A stretch of 64,000 bases of DNA from Rhodoferax sp. (GCF_028688795.1 NZ_JAQTXM010000005.1:124001-188000), one strand, 5' to 3'. Positions 27,284 through 36,021 are shown, counted from the stretch's first letter. The notes: generated from the sequence alone by a model not told the origin. Numbers and translations: made by a program.

Positions 27284-28240
27284 TCAATTGAGCATCATGC
27301 TCAACTTGCGCCGATAGTTGGACACCAGCGCGGCCTGCGGGTCCTCAGCTACGGCGGCTTTGCCCAGCACCTCAATGCCGCCTGCGGCTTTGCCAGGCGT
27401 TTGCGCTGCTGCTTTGGGCTTGGGTGGCGTCAGCAACTCCAGGATGGCGACGAAGGTCTTGCGTGGCGCTTCATCAGACCATTTTTTGTCACGCATGATG
27501 ATTTCCAGCAACTCGTCCATGGCGGGCACCCATTGGCCCACCGCCATCAGCAGGCAGGCTTTGGAAAAGCGGGTGTCAAAGTCGCGCTTGTTCTGCGCAA
27601 TTTTTTCATCAAATTGCTCGATAGTCCAAGTGGAATAAGCGCCAGTAGCTGCAAATTTAATAGCATTCATCCACTGCGACAGGGCTTCAAAGCGCAGCTG
27701 GCGCGGAATCTCGGTGAGCTTGGGGGCCAGCGCCGCCTCGGCTTCTTCCAGGCCGCCCAACTCAATCAGCAGTTTGATGTAGTCATAACGGCTGTCATCG
27801 TTGCCCGGGTCTTTGGCCAGGGCGTCGGCCAATTTTTCTAGGGCGGCCTGCGGGTCGCCGGATTCCAGCAGCGCTGCGGCTTCGTCGGCCTCCGCTTCGG
27901 CCATCAGCGCGCCTTCGGTGGGCAGGTTTTTTTCCAGAAAGGCGCGCACCTGGGGTGCGGTTTGGGCGCCGGTAAAACCATCCACCGGTTTGCCGCCAAA
28001 CATCAAAATGCAGGTGGGAATGCTGCGAATGCCAAAGGCCTGGGCCAATTGCTGCTCGGTGTCGGAGTCGATCTTGACCAGGGTGAAGCGGCCTGCGTAT
28101 TCTTCTTCAGCCTGCTCCAGAATGGGGCCGAGCGACTTGCAAGGGCCGCACCAAGGCGCCCAAAAGTCGATCAAGATCGGCGTGGTCATGGAGGCCGCAA
28201 TGACATCGGTTTCAAAATTTTGGATGGTGACGTTAATCAT
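27284..28240 (-). CDS. Thioredoxin-TPR co-chaperone, CnoX/YbbN type
   Basis: A 318-residue protein. The N-terminal thioredoxin domain (residues 1-110) has the redox pair C31/C34 in FWAPWCGPCK, unlike E. coli CnoX, which lacks the first Cys. TPR repeats follow (AEADEAAALLESGDPQAALE then LIELGGLEEAEAALAPKLTE), the layout of CnoX, a chlorine/heat-stress holdase that hands clients to chaperones. A 19-residue part of the helix (residues about 192-210, AIKFAATGAYSTWTIEQF) is encoded by repeat R7, in frame. It is divergent from purE by 37 bases, so promoters overlap. Confidence 0.88.
   Translation of the reverse strand: MINVTIQNFETDVIAASMTTPILIDFWAPWCGPCKSLGPILEQAEEEYAGRFTLVKIDSDTEQQLAQAFGIRSIPTCILMFGGKPVDGFTGAQTAPQVRAFLEKNLPTEGALMAEAEADEAAALLESGDPQAALEKLADALAKDPGNDDSRYDYIKLLIELGGLEEAEAALAPKLTEIPRQLRFEALSQWMNAIKFAATGAYSTWTIEQFDEKIAQNKRDFDTRFSKACLLMAVGQWVPAMDELLEIIMRDKKWSDEAPRKTFVAILELLTPPKPKAAAQTPGKAAGGIEVLGKAAVAEDPQAALVSNYRRKLSMMLN
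27611..27666 (-). repeat. Interspersed repeat, copy R7 (in frame inside cnoX-like gene)
   Basis: On the + strand: AAATTGCTCGATAGTCCAAG, TGGAATAAGCGCCAGTAGCT, GCAAATTTAATAGC. It aligns with R5 (AAATTGGCCTGTAGCCCTTG, CGGTATAAGCGCAAGTAGCT). The gene reads the element in its forward direction and in the same frame as R4, R11 and R13 (AIKFAATGAYS versus AIENIASYAIE). More diverged than the intergenic copies. Confidence 0.65.
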
Positions 28241-28277
28241 GGTGTTTGTTTGCCTGGGTCAAACGTAAAATTCAGAC

Positions 28278-28772
28278 ATGAACTCTACACAAATCGGTGT
28301 GCTCATGGGCTCCAGCTCAGACTGGGACACCATGCAACACGCAGTCCACATTCTCCAACAGTTCGGCATCAACTATGAGGCTCGCGTGGTGTCCGCCCAC
28401 AGAATGCCTGATGACATGTTCGCCTATGCCGAAACCGCCGTGGGGCGTGGCCTCAAGGCCATCATCGCGGGTGCGGGCGGCGCGGCGCATTTGCCGGGCA
28501 TGCTGGCGGCCAAAACCACGGTGCCCATTCTGGGCGTGCCGGTGGCCAGCAAACATTTGAGCGGGGTCGATTCGCTGCACAGCATTGTGCAAATGCCCAA
28601 GGGCATTCCAGTGGCCACCTTTGCCATTGGTGCAGCAGGCGCGGCCAATGCGGCGCTGTTTGCGGTGGCCATGCTGGCCAACCATGACATTGTGCTGCGT
28701 GCCCGCCTTGAAGATTTTCGGGCTGAGCAAACCCAAATGGCCCGCGGCATGACGCTGCCGCCCAAGTTATGA
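28278..28772 (+). CDS. purE: N5-carboxyaminoimidazole ribonucleotide mutase
   Basis: A 164-residue class I PurE. It moves the carboxyl group of N5-CAIR to form CAIR in purine synthesis. Motifs: [49 protein letters not shown] and SLLH-like [19 protein letters not shown]. Its stop overlaps the purK start by 4 bases (ATGA), so the two are translationally coupled, and the two enzymes act in sequence. Confidence 0.97.
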   Translation: MNSTQIGVLMGSSSDWDTMQHAVHILQQFGINYEARVVSAHRMPDDMFAYAETAVGRGLKAIIAGAGGAAHLPGMLAAKTTVPILGVPVASKHLSGVDSLHSIVQMPKGIPVATFAIGAAGAANAALFAVAMLANHDIVLRARLEDFRAEQTQMARGMTLPPKL

Positions 28773-29974
28773 GCGCGCCTGTGTTGTTGCCCGGCGCCAC
28801 CGGGCTGAACGGCAGCGGCCAGCAAACCACGCTGGGCGTGATGGGCGGCGGGCAGCTCGGGCGCATGTTTGTGCAAGCCGCGCAAGCCATGGGGTATTTC
28901 ACCGTGGTGCTCGACCCTGACGTGATCAGCCCGGCTGGGCTGGTGAGCCACTACCACATCAAAACCGATTACCTCGACGAGCAAGGCCTGACACAGCTGC
29001 TGCAACGCTGCGCTGCCGTGACCACCGAGTTTGAGAACGTCCCCGCTGGTGCTTTGGTGACCTTGGGTGCTGCGCGCCCCACCGCACCGAGCGCCGATGC
29101 CGTGGCCATTGCGCAGGACCGCATCAAGGAAAAAGCCCACCTGGCGCGCAGCGGCGTGCCGGTGGCGCCGTATGCCGTGATCGAGTCTGCGGCGCAGCTG
29201 GCTGCCGTGGCCGATGACTTGCTGCCCGGGATCCTGAAAACCGCTCGACTGGGTTACGACGGCAAGGGTCAGGTACGCTGTGCGAACCGTGCTGAGCTGG
29301 CTGCCGCCTGGAATGATTTGAAGGGTGTGCCCTGCGTGCTGGAGCAAATGTTGCCTTTGGCAGCCGAGTGCTCGGTGATCGTGGCGCGTGGCTGGGACGG
29401 TGCCTGTGTCAATTTCGCGCCCCAGCTCAACCTGCACCGCGAAGGTATTTTGGCGGTGACTGAGGCTTATGAAGAAAATATGCCTCTAGCCCTTGCAGAA
29501 AAAGCGGTAGCAGCTACTAAGAAGATAGCAAAAGAATTGAACTACGTGGGCGTGTTGTGCGTGGAGTTTTTCGTGCTGCAAGAGGGCTCGCCTGAGCGCG
29601 CCAAGCTGGGTGGCCTGGTGGTGAACGAGATGGCGCCACGCCCGCACAACAGCGGCCACTACACGCTGGATGCCTGCGATGTGTCGCAGTTTGAGCTGCA
29701 AGTGCGCACTCTGGCAGGCCTGCCGCTGACGCAACCGCGCCAGCACAGCGCGTCGGTCATGCTCAATTTGCTGGGTGATTTGTGGGTCGATGGGGCTACG
29801 CCGGCCTGGGACAAGGTGCTGGCCTTGCCCGGCATGCACCTGCACCTGTACGGCAAGCTCAAAGCCAGCAAGGGCCGCAAGATGGGGCATTTGACCGTGA
29901 CCGCGGCCACACCTGGGCAGGCCCGTACGACGGCGTTGGACGCAGCAAAAATTCTGGGTATTGCGCCATTTTGA
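28769..29974 (+). CDS. purK: N5-carboxyaminoimidazole ribonucleotide synthase
   Basis: A 401-residue ATP-grasp enzyme that carboxylates AIR with bicarbonate and ATP. The N-terminal region has [20 protein letters not shown], the ATP-grasp core includes [14 protein letters not shown] and [17 protein letters not shown], and the end has [20 protein letters not shown]. Residues about 235-255 ([20 protein letters not shown]) form the helix between two ATP-grasp strands and are encoded by repeat R8. PurK from other bacteria has a helix of similar length here, so the element has replaced or been fitted into a native helix. Coupled to purE; needs bicarbonate, which links it to carbonic anhydrase in a general way. 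Confidence 0.96.
   Translation: MSAPVLLPGATGLNGSGQQTTLGVMGGGQLGRMFVQAAQAMGYFTVVLDPDVISPAGLVSHYHIKTDYLDEQGLTQLLQRCAAVTTEFENVPAGALVTLGAARPTAPSADAVAIAQDRIKEKAHLARSGVPVAPYAVIESAAQLAAVADDLLPGILKTARLGYDGKGQVRCANRAELAAAWNDLKGVPCVLEQMLPLAAECSVIVARGWDGACVNFAPQLNLHREGILAVTEAYEENMPLALAEKAVAATKKIAKELNYVGVLCVEFFVLQEGSPERAKLGGLVVNEMAPRPHNSGHYTLDACDVSQFELQVRTLAGLPLTQPRQHSASVMLNLLGDLWVDGATPAWDKVLALPGMHLHLYGKLKASKGRKMGHLTVTAATPGQARTTALDAAKILGIAPF
29471..29532 (-). repeat. Interspersed repeat, copy R8 (in frame inside purK)
   Basis: On the + strand: GAAGAAAATATGCCTCTAGC, CCTTGCAGAAAAAGCGGTAG, CAGCTACTAAGAAGATAGC. It matches R2 (GAAGAAAATAAGCCTGTAAG) at the start. Read in the same frame as R2, it gives [20 protein letters not shown], homologous to the R2 peptide though the host proteins are unrelated. 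Confidence 0.75.
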
Positions 29975-30053
29975 GCCGCTGCACCAAAGCGCATCCTTTC
30001 CTGGTGAGCCCTTGGACTGGCTCAGGACAGGCCGTTGCGCGGGCACTCCTGTC

Positions 30054-31034
30054 ATGATCCTGCCTGGAAACAAACCTGAATCGATAGCAGTTGCTGCAGA
30101 TTGCATAAGGGCTGGAGGCTTGTTAGGCTTGCCAACCGAGACGGTTTACGGGCTCGCGGCAGATGCTGACAATGACGCGGCCGTGGCGCAAATCTTCAAG
30201 GCCAAAGGCCGCCCGGCGGACCATCCGTTGATCGTCCACGTGGCCGATGCCAGTGCGGTGGCGCATTACGCCTCAGAGGTGCCGAATTTTGCCCAGCAAC
30301 TGATGCAAGCCTTTTGGCCCGGCCCGCTGACCCTGATTCTGCCGCGCCGCCTCGGTGTGGCCAATGCGGCGGCCGGTGGCAACCCCACCATCGGCCTGCG
30401 CTGCCCGTCGCACCCGGTGGCGCAGGCGCTGCTGAAAGCAATTAATGGGGGTTTGGCCGCGCCCAGCGCCAACCAGTTTGGCCGCGTTAGCCCGACCACC
30501 GCTGCGCATGTGCAGGGCGAATTTGGCCCTGACCTGCTGATTCTGGATGGCGGCGCCTGCGGTGTCGGCATCGAGTCCACCATCATCGACTGCACCCGTG
30601 GCGCGCCGGTGTTGCTGCGCCCGGGCGCTATCACACCGGCGCAGGTGCAGGCGGTTTGCGGTTTGAAGGTGCTATTGAAAGAAGAGCTATCTACGACGGC
30701 AGAGCCTAGTCCTAAGGCCTCTGGCACGCTTGAGTCACATTACGCACCCAGGGCCCGGGTGCGGCTGATGAGTGTCCCTGAAATTCAGTTGGGGCTGCGA
30801 ACTGAGGCGGTTGCCGCAGGCGTGGCGGTGTGGCACCGCAGTCCGCTGGAGGGGTATGCGGGCGGTGCCGTGTTGCAAGCCATGCCCGCAGACCCGGCAC
30901 TTGCCGCTCGGCAGTTGTTTGCGGTGTTGCGCACCTTTGACCTTCAGGGCGTGACCCAAATCTGGGTTGAATCGCCACCCGATGCACCAGACTGGGACGG
31001 CGTGCGCGACCGCTTGCAGCGAGCGGCACATTGA
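30054..31034 (+). CDS. Threonylcarbamoyl-AMP synthase, Sua5 type
   Basis: About 326 residues: a YrdC-like domain (residues about 15-200) plus the C-terminal Sua5 domain. It makes threonylcarbamoyl-AMP from threonine, bicarbonate and ATP, the first step of the t6A37 tRNA modification; TsaB, encoded at 36022, is a later partner. The signature is GLLGLPTETVYGLAADADND, then KAKGRPADHPLIVHV, GLRCPSHPVA and SANQFGRVSPTTA. The Sua5 domain includes ESHYAPRARVRL. The ATG at 30054 is chosen; no clear ribosome-binding site is seen, and the frame stays open upstream to 29961. It follows purK by 80 bases. Two segments resemble the repeat family (R9, R10). Confidence 0.9.
   Translation: MILPGNKPESIAVAADCIRAGGLLGLPTETVYGLAADADNDAAVAQIFKAKGRPADHPLIVHVADASAVAHYASEVPNFAQQLMQAFWPGPLTLILPRRLGVANAAAGGNPTIGLRCPSHPVAQALLKAINGGLAAPSANQFGRVSPTTAAHVQGEFGPDLLILDGGACGVGIESTIIDCTRGAPVLLRPGAITPAQVQAVCGLKVLLKEELSTTAEPSPKASGTLESHYAPRARVRLMSVPEIQLGLRTEAVAAGVAVWHRSPLEGYAGGAVLQAMPADPALAARQLFAVLRTFDLQGVTQIWVESPPDAPDWDGVRDRLQRAAH
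30083..30125 (+). repeat. Possible interspersed repeat, copy R9 (inside the Sua5-type gene)
   Basis: GATAGCAGTTGCTGCAGATT then GCATAAGGGCTGGAGGCTTG resembles the second half of the family (ATAAGGGCTACAGGC). It encodes CIRAGGLLG just before the catalytic PTETVYGL motif, in the same frame as R13 (TRATG). Since Sua5 proteins often have RAGGL here, chance likeness is possible. Confidence 0.4.
30671..30719 (+). repeat. Possible degenerate repeat, copy R10 (inside the Sua5-type gene)
   Basis: GCTATTGAAAGAAGAGCTAT then CTACGACGGCAGAGCCTAGT resembles the left inverted-repeat unit of the family followed by a diverged core. It lies in the linker between the YrdC and Sua5 domains (LLKEELSTTAEPSPKA), a place where an insertion would be tolerated. 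Low confidence. Confidence 0.35.
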
Positions 31035-31071
31035 TTCAGAGCATGGCTGGTTTTGCAGTGCTTGCAGGCGT

Positions 31072-31097
31072 AAAAAAGCCCCGACCAGCGGGGCTTT
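31072..31097 (-). terminator. Intrinsic terminator, between the Sua5-type gene and ompW
   Basis: Stem AAAGCCCC / GGGGCTTT with a 7-base loop. The run of six A residues on its left gives a U-tract for the minus strand, so it mainly ends ompW; it may work in both directions for the convergent genes. Confidence 0.85.
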
Positions 31098-31130
31098 CGT
31101 AGCTTTGCACCGATCAGATCGGCAGATGAT

Positions 31131-31823
31131 TTAGAACTTATAACCAACCGCGACGCCATAAGTCGCCGGGTCGAGCGCGGCATCCACAGTTTGACCCGTT
31201 GAGAGCGTTATCTTGGTGGTCAGTTTTGTTTTACTGTAAAAAACATCAACAAACCACTTGTCATTTAATGCCAGGGTGGCACCGATTTGTGCCGTCAGGG
31301 CGAGTTTTGAGTCAGCTGAAATTTTGGTGGGCGTGCCCCCCGGATTGGACAGTGCCGTTAGGGTACCGCTACCTTCTTCGTTAAACAAGTAGGCATATGT
31401 TGCACCTAGCCCAACGTAGGGACGGAATTTGGCGTTGGCCTCCAGGAAACGGTACTGCAGGAACACGGTCATGGGTAAGGCTTGCACCTCGCCAATTTGT
31501 CCCACCCCTTCTATGGCGCCAGCGCCATAGAGTTTGTGCTTGAACGGCAGCGCCAATGGCACATCAACCGATAGGTGGTCGGTATACATGTAGGTGAAAC
31601 CGCCACCAAGCTGGGTGTCGGAACCGGTGTTCGTTTGAGAACCGATGCCGTTCCTGGGTACCACGTAAAAAGCCGGTGCACTCAGGTTGCCGCTGGGATT
31701 GGAGGGGGTGATGTTGGTTGCGCCTGCGCGAACCATCCAAGTGCCTGCGGACTGAGCGCTGGCGAAGCCACACAAGCCCAGCAGCGACGCAACCACAACC
31801 CATTTATTGTTAATGATGTTCAT
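31131..31823 (-). CDS. ompW: OmpW-family outer membrane protein
   Basis: A 230-residue protein with a signal peptide (VVASLLGLCGFASAQSAG) and an eight-strand beta-barrel pattern. OmpW features include GTWMVRAGATNITPSNPSGN at the mature N-terminus, the GLGATYAYLFNEEG strand, and the C-terminal DPATYGVAVGYKF ending in Phe, the barrel-assembly signal. OmpW proteins form narrow hydrophobic channels and are often stress-regulated. The ribosome-binding site is AAGGAATC. Downstream of the GDSL esterase gene (26 bases), so the two may be cotranscribed. Confidence 0.9.
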   Translation of the reverse strand: MNIINNKWVVVASLLGLCGFASAQSAGTWMVRAGATNITPSNPSGNLSAPAFYVVPRNGIGSQTNTGSDTQLGGGFTYMYTDHLSVDVPLALPFKHKLYGAGAIEGVGQIGEVQALPMTVFLQYRFLEANAKFRPYVGLGATYAYLFNEEGSGTLTALSNPGGTPTKISADSKLALTAQIGATLALNDKWFVDVFYSKTKLTTKITLSTGQTVDAALDPATYGVAVGYKF

Positions 31824-31849
31824 GTTGATTCCTTGTGATGATGGTGGGT

Positions 31850-33037
31850 TTACAGCCAGCCCGCCTGAGTCAGGCTTCGATTGACCAGTTGACTCGCCAA
31901 TTTATACAAGGCAGGAGCGGGGTGAAAACCGTCAGAGAAGCCAAAAGTCTTCCACCAGTTCGCACCACCTGGCGCCACAACGCCATTGATAGTGGGTGGT
32001 GTCATGGCTGACAACGCGGTCTCTGTACAGGTTTCAAAGTTGTACTCGGGCAGTCCGTCTGTCCCTAACCCCGTCATAGGACAAGCAGGTGTTGTGGCGT
32101 TGGTCAAACCGTAATCTGCAGGATGTGCAACATAGTCATTGAAATTGCTGTACAGGTCTACCAGCACCACCCTGCTTTCGCCAGTGGCGCGAGTTTTCAG
32201 CTGCGCATTGAAAGCCTCTACCCAGCCGGTGAACAAACCCTCGGACTGGGCTCGCGCAGTGGCGCCAGCGGCTCCTCCACCATAAGCGGCAGCAATACCG
32301 TCAAGCACCATCTGAAATCGCGGTGTCTTGAGAATGCCAGGTGCATTGATGATGGCCACGTGTGTTGCGCCTTTGTCCAAGGCATTGACCTTGATGGCAT
32401 CGAAGAAACTATTGGCCAATGTGGTCATGTAGGACATGCCAGCCGCCGGAAAGCCGCCAGCACTTGTTGGCAGGGTGGTGCCAGGCAACGAGCTGAGCAC
32501 ACCGATAAACGCCGCGCCACCATCTGTGCTGGCTTTCAAATAGGCGCCAACCAGATCAGCCGCATCGTTGCCGCCACCGTCGATGATCAGGAGGTCACTG
32601 GCTTTGTAGGTGTTTGTGGCACCTGCATCGCTCAGTTGTTTGATGATTGAAAACGGCGTTGCTGAGCCACCTTTATCAGCCTGCGGGTTGATGCGACCGC
32701 CGCCGACACCATAGTTGGTACAGCCAGCGGTTGGGTTGGCAATGAACGTAGTGCCGGTAAAGGCGTAGACGTTGCATAAGCTGGAAATGCCATAGGACGC
32801 AGCGGTCAGTTCAGCAAAATTTTTTGAGTCGGTGCCCTGCACACCAAACAACCGCCCATAGCCCGAGCCCGCCGGCAGTGCTGAAAAAGTACCACTGTCG
32901 GCCAGGCTATCGCCTATCACTTTCACGGATGCAATTGCGATGCGCGGCGCTTGATTGCCATCGCCGCCCCCACCACCACATGCCGCCACCAGCATCGCCG
33001 TGGCCATAGCCACACCAAGAACTTTGAATTGCCGCAT
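31850..33037 (-). CDS. SGNH/GDSL-family esterase lipoprotein
   Basis: A 395-residue hydrolase. The signal peptide ends LVAACGGGGG with a Cys acceptor for lipid, so it should be an envelope lipoprotein. Block I, KVIGDSLADSGTFSALPAG, carries the catalytic Ser. The glycine-rich block III-like GGGNDAADLVGA is present, and block V is SDGFHPAPALYKLASQL with the Asp-x-x-His pair. The ATG at 33037 follows a good ribosome-binding site (GGGAGA). Substrate is likely a short acyl ester or polyester; it cannot be told. Lies just upstream of ompW. Confidence 0.87.
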   Translation of the reverse strand: MRQFKVLGVAMATAMLVAACGGGGGDGNQAPRIAIASVKVIGDSLADSGTFSALPAGSGYGRLFGVQGTDSKNFAELTAASYGISSLCNVYAFTGTTFIANPTAGCTNYGVGGGRINPQADKGGSATPFSIIKQLSDAGATNTYKASDLLIIDGGGNDAADLVGAYLKASTDGGAAFIGVLSSLPGTTLPTSAGGFPAAGMSYMTTLANSFFDAIKVNALDKGATHVAIINAPGILKTPRFQMVLDGIAAAYGGGAAGATARAQSEGLFTGWVEAFNAQLKTRATGESRVVLVDLYSNFNDYVAHPADYGLTNATTPACPMTGLGTDGLPEYNFETCTETALSAMTPPTINGVVAPGGANWWKTFGFSDGFHPAPALYKLASQLVNRSLTQAGWL

Positions 33038-33148
33038 CAACTGTCTCCCAAAGATTAAAAAGAACGACCGTACTATTAAACCGGCAGATCGTAACCTTTA
33101 GTAAGGATATGGTGACTCGGGTAAACCCGTGCGTGCGGTAGTTTTAGC

Positions 33149-33403
33149 TCAGCGGTAGCGCAGTTTCATGACCAAAATCGCCGCCGCCAGCGCCAGCGTG
33201 ACGCAGTTGGCAATTACCACCGGCCAGGCGTCCAGCAGCAGGCCGTAGACCAGCCACAGGGCCACGCCCAAAGTGAAGGCGCTGTACATGCCCAGCGAGA
33301 TGCCCCGCACATCTTTGGTCCGAAAAGTGTGTATGGCCTGGGGTAAAAAGCTCACGGTGGTCAGCACGGCGGCAAGGGTGCCGACAAGGTCAGTCAGGGT
33401 CAT
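33149..33403 (-). CDS. SemiSWEET family sugar transporter
   Basis: An 84-residue inner-membrane protein of three membrane helices with the PQ-loop motif FLPQAIHTFRTKDVRGISLG in helix 1-2. The second and third helices are MYSAFTLGVALWLVYGLLL and WPVVIANCVTLALAAAILVM. SemiSWEETs work as homodimers for facilitated sugar transport. The start at 33403 (MTLTDL) fits the family better than the longer frame starting at 33433. No metabolic neighbour identifies its substrate. Confidence 0.88.
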   Translation of the reverse strand: MTLTDLVGTLAAVLTTVSFLPQAIHTFRTKDVRGISLGMYSAFTLGVALWLVYGLLLDAWPVVIANCVTLALAAAILVMKLRYR

Positions 33404-33439
33404 GGTGTGCAGGTGAAGAGGGCAGGGGTGCAAAGCGCA

Positions 33440-34876
33440 CTAATGGCCCTGATTGTCCATCACAGCCCAGTCAACCAGCGCGTCCAGCGCCGGCCGAACC
33501 GCGCCTGCGTTGGGGTGATTGACGATGGCCACCAGCACATAACGTTTGCCGCTGGTGGCGTGCACGTAGCCCGCCAGCGCGGTCACCTCGCGCAGGCTGC
33601 CGGTTTTCAGGTGGGCGCTGGCGCTACCGGCCCGGCTGCGCTTGAGGGTGCCGTCCACGCCCACGATCGGCAAGGACGACATCAGCTCCGGCATGTTGGG
33701 CGAGGCGTAGGCTACTTGCAGCAGCTGGCCCAGCTGCTGGGCGCTGATGCGGGTCTGGCGCGACAGGCCCGAGCCGTTGTCTATCGCTGGCACATCCTGG
33801 GCGCTGATGCGGCGCTGCCACCATTGGCGCAGCGCGACGCGGGCCGAGTCCGGGGTGGCAACGGCGTTGCCGGGCAGGCCCAGCGTCAAAAACAGCTGCT
33901 GCGCCATCACGTTGTTGCTGAATTTGTTGATGTCGCGAATGACTTCCATCAACGTGGGCGAGGTCAGCTCAAAGCTGGGCGCTGCGCTGGGCGCCACGCC
34001 ATCGACCACGTTGCCATCGAGCCGCCCGCCCATGTTGCGCCACAAACCCTCAATCGCCCGGGCGTTGTAGCTGGCGGGGTCGGCGTAGGCCACCGGCCAG
34101 ACCTTCTCGCCGCAGCTTGCCGGGTAGCTGCCCGCAAAACGGATGCGTTTGGGGTCTGAGAAATCAGCCTTCAGGGTGGCGCGGTAGTCGTTGCAGGCAA
34201 CGTTTTTGGCCAAAGGCACTTGGGTTGGCAACTGCACCCCGGCCAGCGGCGGGTCAATTTGCACACGTGCCACCGCACCATTGGCTTCTGGCGTGAAGGT
34301 CATCACCACGGCCTTGAAATTCAGCAGCAACGCATCTGGCGCGGCGTTATAGGGGCGCAGCGGCTCGCCGTCAAACTCACCCGGGTCGCTTGGCGGCACA
34401 GCAAAAGCGCGGCGATCCAGCACGATGTTGCCGGCAATGCGCTGCACGCCCAGGCCTTGCACCCGGCGCAGCAGCAGCCACAGACGTTCCAGCACAAGCT
34501 TGGGGTCGCCTTGCCCTTGAATCACCAGGTTGCCCTTGAGCACGCCGCCTTCCACCGGGCCGTCCAGCCAGACCGGCGTGCGCCAGACAAACGCCGGGCC
34601 CAGCAGGTCGAGCGCGGCGTAAGTGGTCACCAACTTCATCACCGAGGCCGGATTCACCGGCACATCGGCGCGGTGGCTCAGGCGCGGCGCGGCTTGGCCT
34701 TCTGCTGCCACCACCAGCACGGCCAGGGCGTCGGCTGGCACTTGGGCGCGGGTCAGGGCGGCCTGCACCTCGGGTGGAAGCTGCGGCTGAGCGGTGGCGT
34801 GGCTGGTGGCGCAGGCCCACACGGCGGCGCACAACAGCAGCGTTCTGCCCGGCCAAGGTTTAAAAGTGATGGTCAT
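33440..34876 (-). CDS. dacB: D-alanyl-D-alanine carboxypeptidase/endopeptidase (PBP4 family)
   Basis: A 478-residue periplasmic class C penicillin-binding protein with a signal peptide ending near ATSHATA. The SxxK motif is SVMK (S78-K81), SxN is in KFSNNVMAQQL, and KTG is in HLKTGSLREVTALAGYV. It trims stem peptides and cross-links in peptidoglycan. Length and motif spacing, with a large insert between the first two motifs, match DacB/PBP4. Monocistronic, divergent from the EamA transporter gene. Confidence 0.93.
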   Translation of the reverse strand: MTITFKPWPGRTLLLCAAVWACATSHATAQPQLPPEVQAALTRAQVPADALAVLVVAAEGQAAPRLSHRADVPVNPASVMKLVTTYAALDLLGPAFVWRTPVWLDGPVEGGVLKGNLVIQGQGDPKLVLERLWLLLRRVQGLGVQRIAGNIVLDRRAFAVPPSDPGEFDGEPLRPYNAAPDALLLNFKAVVMTFTPEANGAVARVQIDPPLAGVQLPTQVPLAKNVACNDYRATLKADFSDPKRIRFAGSYPASCGEKVWPVAYADPASYNARAIEGLWRNMGGRLDGNVVDGVAPSAAPSFELTSPTLMEVIRDINKFSNNVMAQQLFLTLGLPGNAVATPDSARVALRQWWQRRISAQDVPAIDNGSGLSRQTRISAQQLGQLLQVAYASPNMPELMSSLPIVGVDGTLKRSRAGSASAHLKTGSLREVTALAGYVHATSGKRYVLVAIVNHPNAGAVRPALDALVDWAVMDNQGH

Positions 34877-34941
34877 GTTTGAATTATGGGCTGACCCCGT
34901 GGCCCGCAGCCTTGAGTTGATCTGCCACGGATAATCACCCC

Positions 34942-35952
34942 ATGCCTACTTCGCCCTCTTTTCTCAGCCGTTTCTCGCCGCGCACCGTGGGCCTGGCTGC
35001 CGCTGTGGTCACGGTGCTGATCTGGACATCGTTCATTTTGATCGCCCGCGCCTCGGCCGACCCGGCACGTGGCGGGGTGTTGACGCCGTTTGATATTGCG
35101 TTTTGCCGCATCGTGGGTGCTGCAGTGATTTTGTTGCCCTGGGGTGCCTACCTGGTGCGGCAAGACCGTGCCGCTGGCAGATACGGCGCGTCTTGGTTGC
35201 GCGTGTCACCGTTGTCCGCGCGGATCACCGTTAGCGTGGGTTTTTTTGGTGGCCTGCTTTACGCGATGTTGGCCTACAGCGGCTTTGTTTACGCGCCTGC
35301 GCTGCACGCCTCGGTGTTGATGCCAGGCAGCTTGCCGCTGTGGACCGCCTTGCTGGCGCTGTGGTTGCTGGGCGACCGCATCACCCCGGCGCGGGCGCTT
35401 GGCCTGGGGCTGATCGTGCTGGGCGATTTGCTGGTGGGCGGCTTGAGCTTGCTGCACGCCTTTGACGGCGGACAGGTCTGGCTGGGTGACGTGTTGTTCA
35501 TGGTGGCCGCCATGTGCTGGGCCACCTACAGCGTGCTGGCGCGCCACCATGGGCTGAACGCCGTGCGCGCCACCATCGCCATCACCACCTTCGCGTTTGT
35601 GGTCTATGTGCCAAGTTACAGCGCGTTGGTGCTGACTGGTGTGGTGCCGGGCCATGTGTTCACCGCGCCCTGGCGCGACCTGTTGTTTCAGGCCACTTTT
35701 CAGGGCTGGGGCTCGGTGGTGGTGTCGGGTATCACCTTCACGCAGATGATTCGCCACTTTGGCCCGGTGCGCTCGACCATGATCACCGCGCTGGTGCCCG
35801 GCTTGTCGGCCTTGGGTGCGGTGTGGTTGCTGGGGGAGCCGCTGCGCTGGAACTTGGCCGCCGGGCTGGCGCTGGTCACGGCGGGCATTTTGTTTGGCGT
35901 GCGCGCCAATGTGCCAATTGCTATAAAAAAAGAAGCTTCTTACGCAAGTTAA
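34942..35952 (+). CDS. EamA/DMT-superfamily transporter
   Basis: A 336-residue inner-membrane protein with ten predicted helices in two EamA repeats; examples are VGLAAAVVTVLIWTSFILIA, SVLMPGSLPLWTALLALWLL (a hallmark stretch) and TALVPGLSALGAVWLLGEPL in the second half. It probably exports or imports a small metabolite, substrate unknown. The last residues, IAIKKEASYAS and the stop TAA, are encoded by repeat R11, so the C-terminus derives from a repeat copy. Confidence 0.88.
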   Translation: MPTSPSFLSRFSPRTVGLAAAVVTVLIWTSFILIARASADPARGGVLTPFDIAFCRIVGAAVILLPWGAYLVRQDRAAGRYGASWLRVSPLSARITVSVGFFGGLLYAMLAYSGFVYAPALHASVLMPGSLPLWTALLALWLLGDRITPARALGLGLIVLGDLLVGGLSLLHAFDGGQVWLGDVLFMVAAMCWATYSVLARHHGLNAVRATIAITTFAFVVYVPSYSALVLTGVVPGHVFTAPWRDLLFQATFQGWGSVVVSGITFTQMIRHFGPVRSTMITALVPGLSALGAVWLLGEPLRWNLAAGLALVTAGILFGVRANVPIAIKKEASYAS

Positions 35953-35974
35953 ATAAGGGCTACAGGCTGATTTT
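35920..35974 (+). repeat. Interspersed repeat, copy R11 (C-terminus of EamA gene)
   Basis: GCTATAAAAAAAGAAGCTTC, TTACGCAAGTTAAATAAGGG, CTACAGGCTGATTTT. The left part codes for the last residues of the transporter (AIKKEASYAS) and contains its stop codon (35950-35952); the right part is intergenic. Same frame as R4 and R13. The next gene, tsaB, starts 47 bases after the copy ends. Confidence 0.85.
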
Positions 35975-36021
35975 ATGTATAAATATTGCAATGCGCACCG
36001 TGCTATGAGAGGCTTAACGTC

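Noticed and set aside
28424..29437. 337-codon minus-strand frame over purE and purK
   Set aside because: Antisense shadow of two well-supported enzymes.
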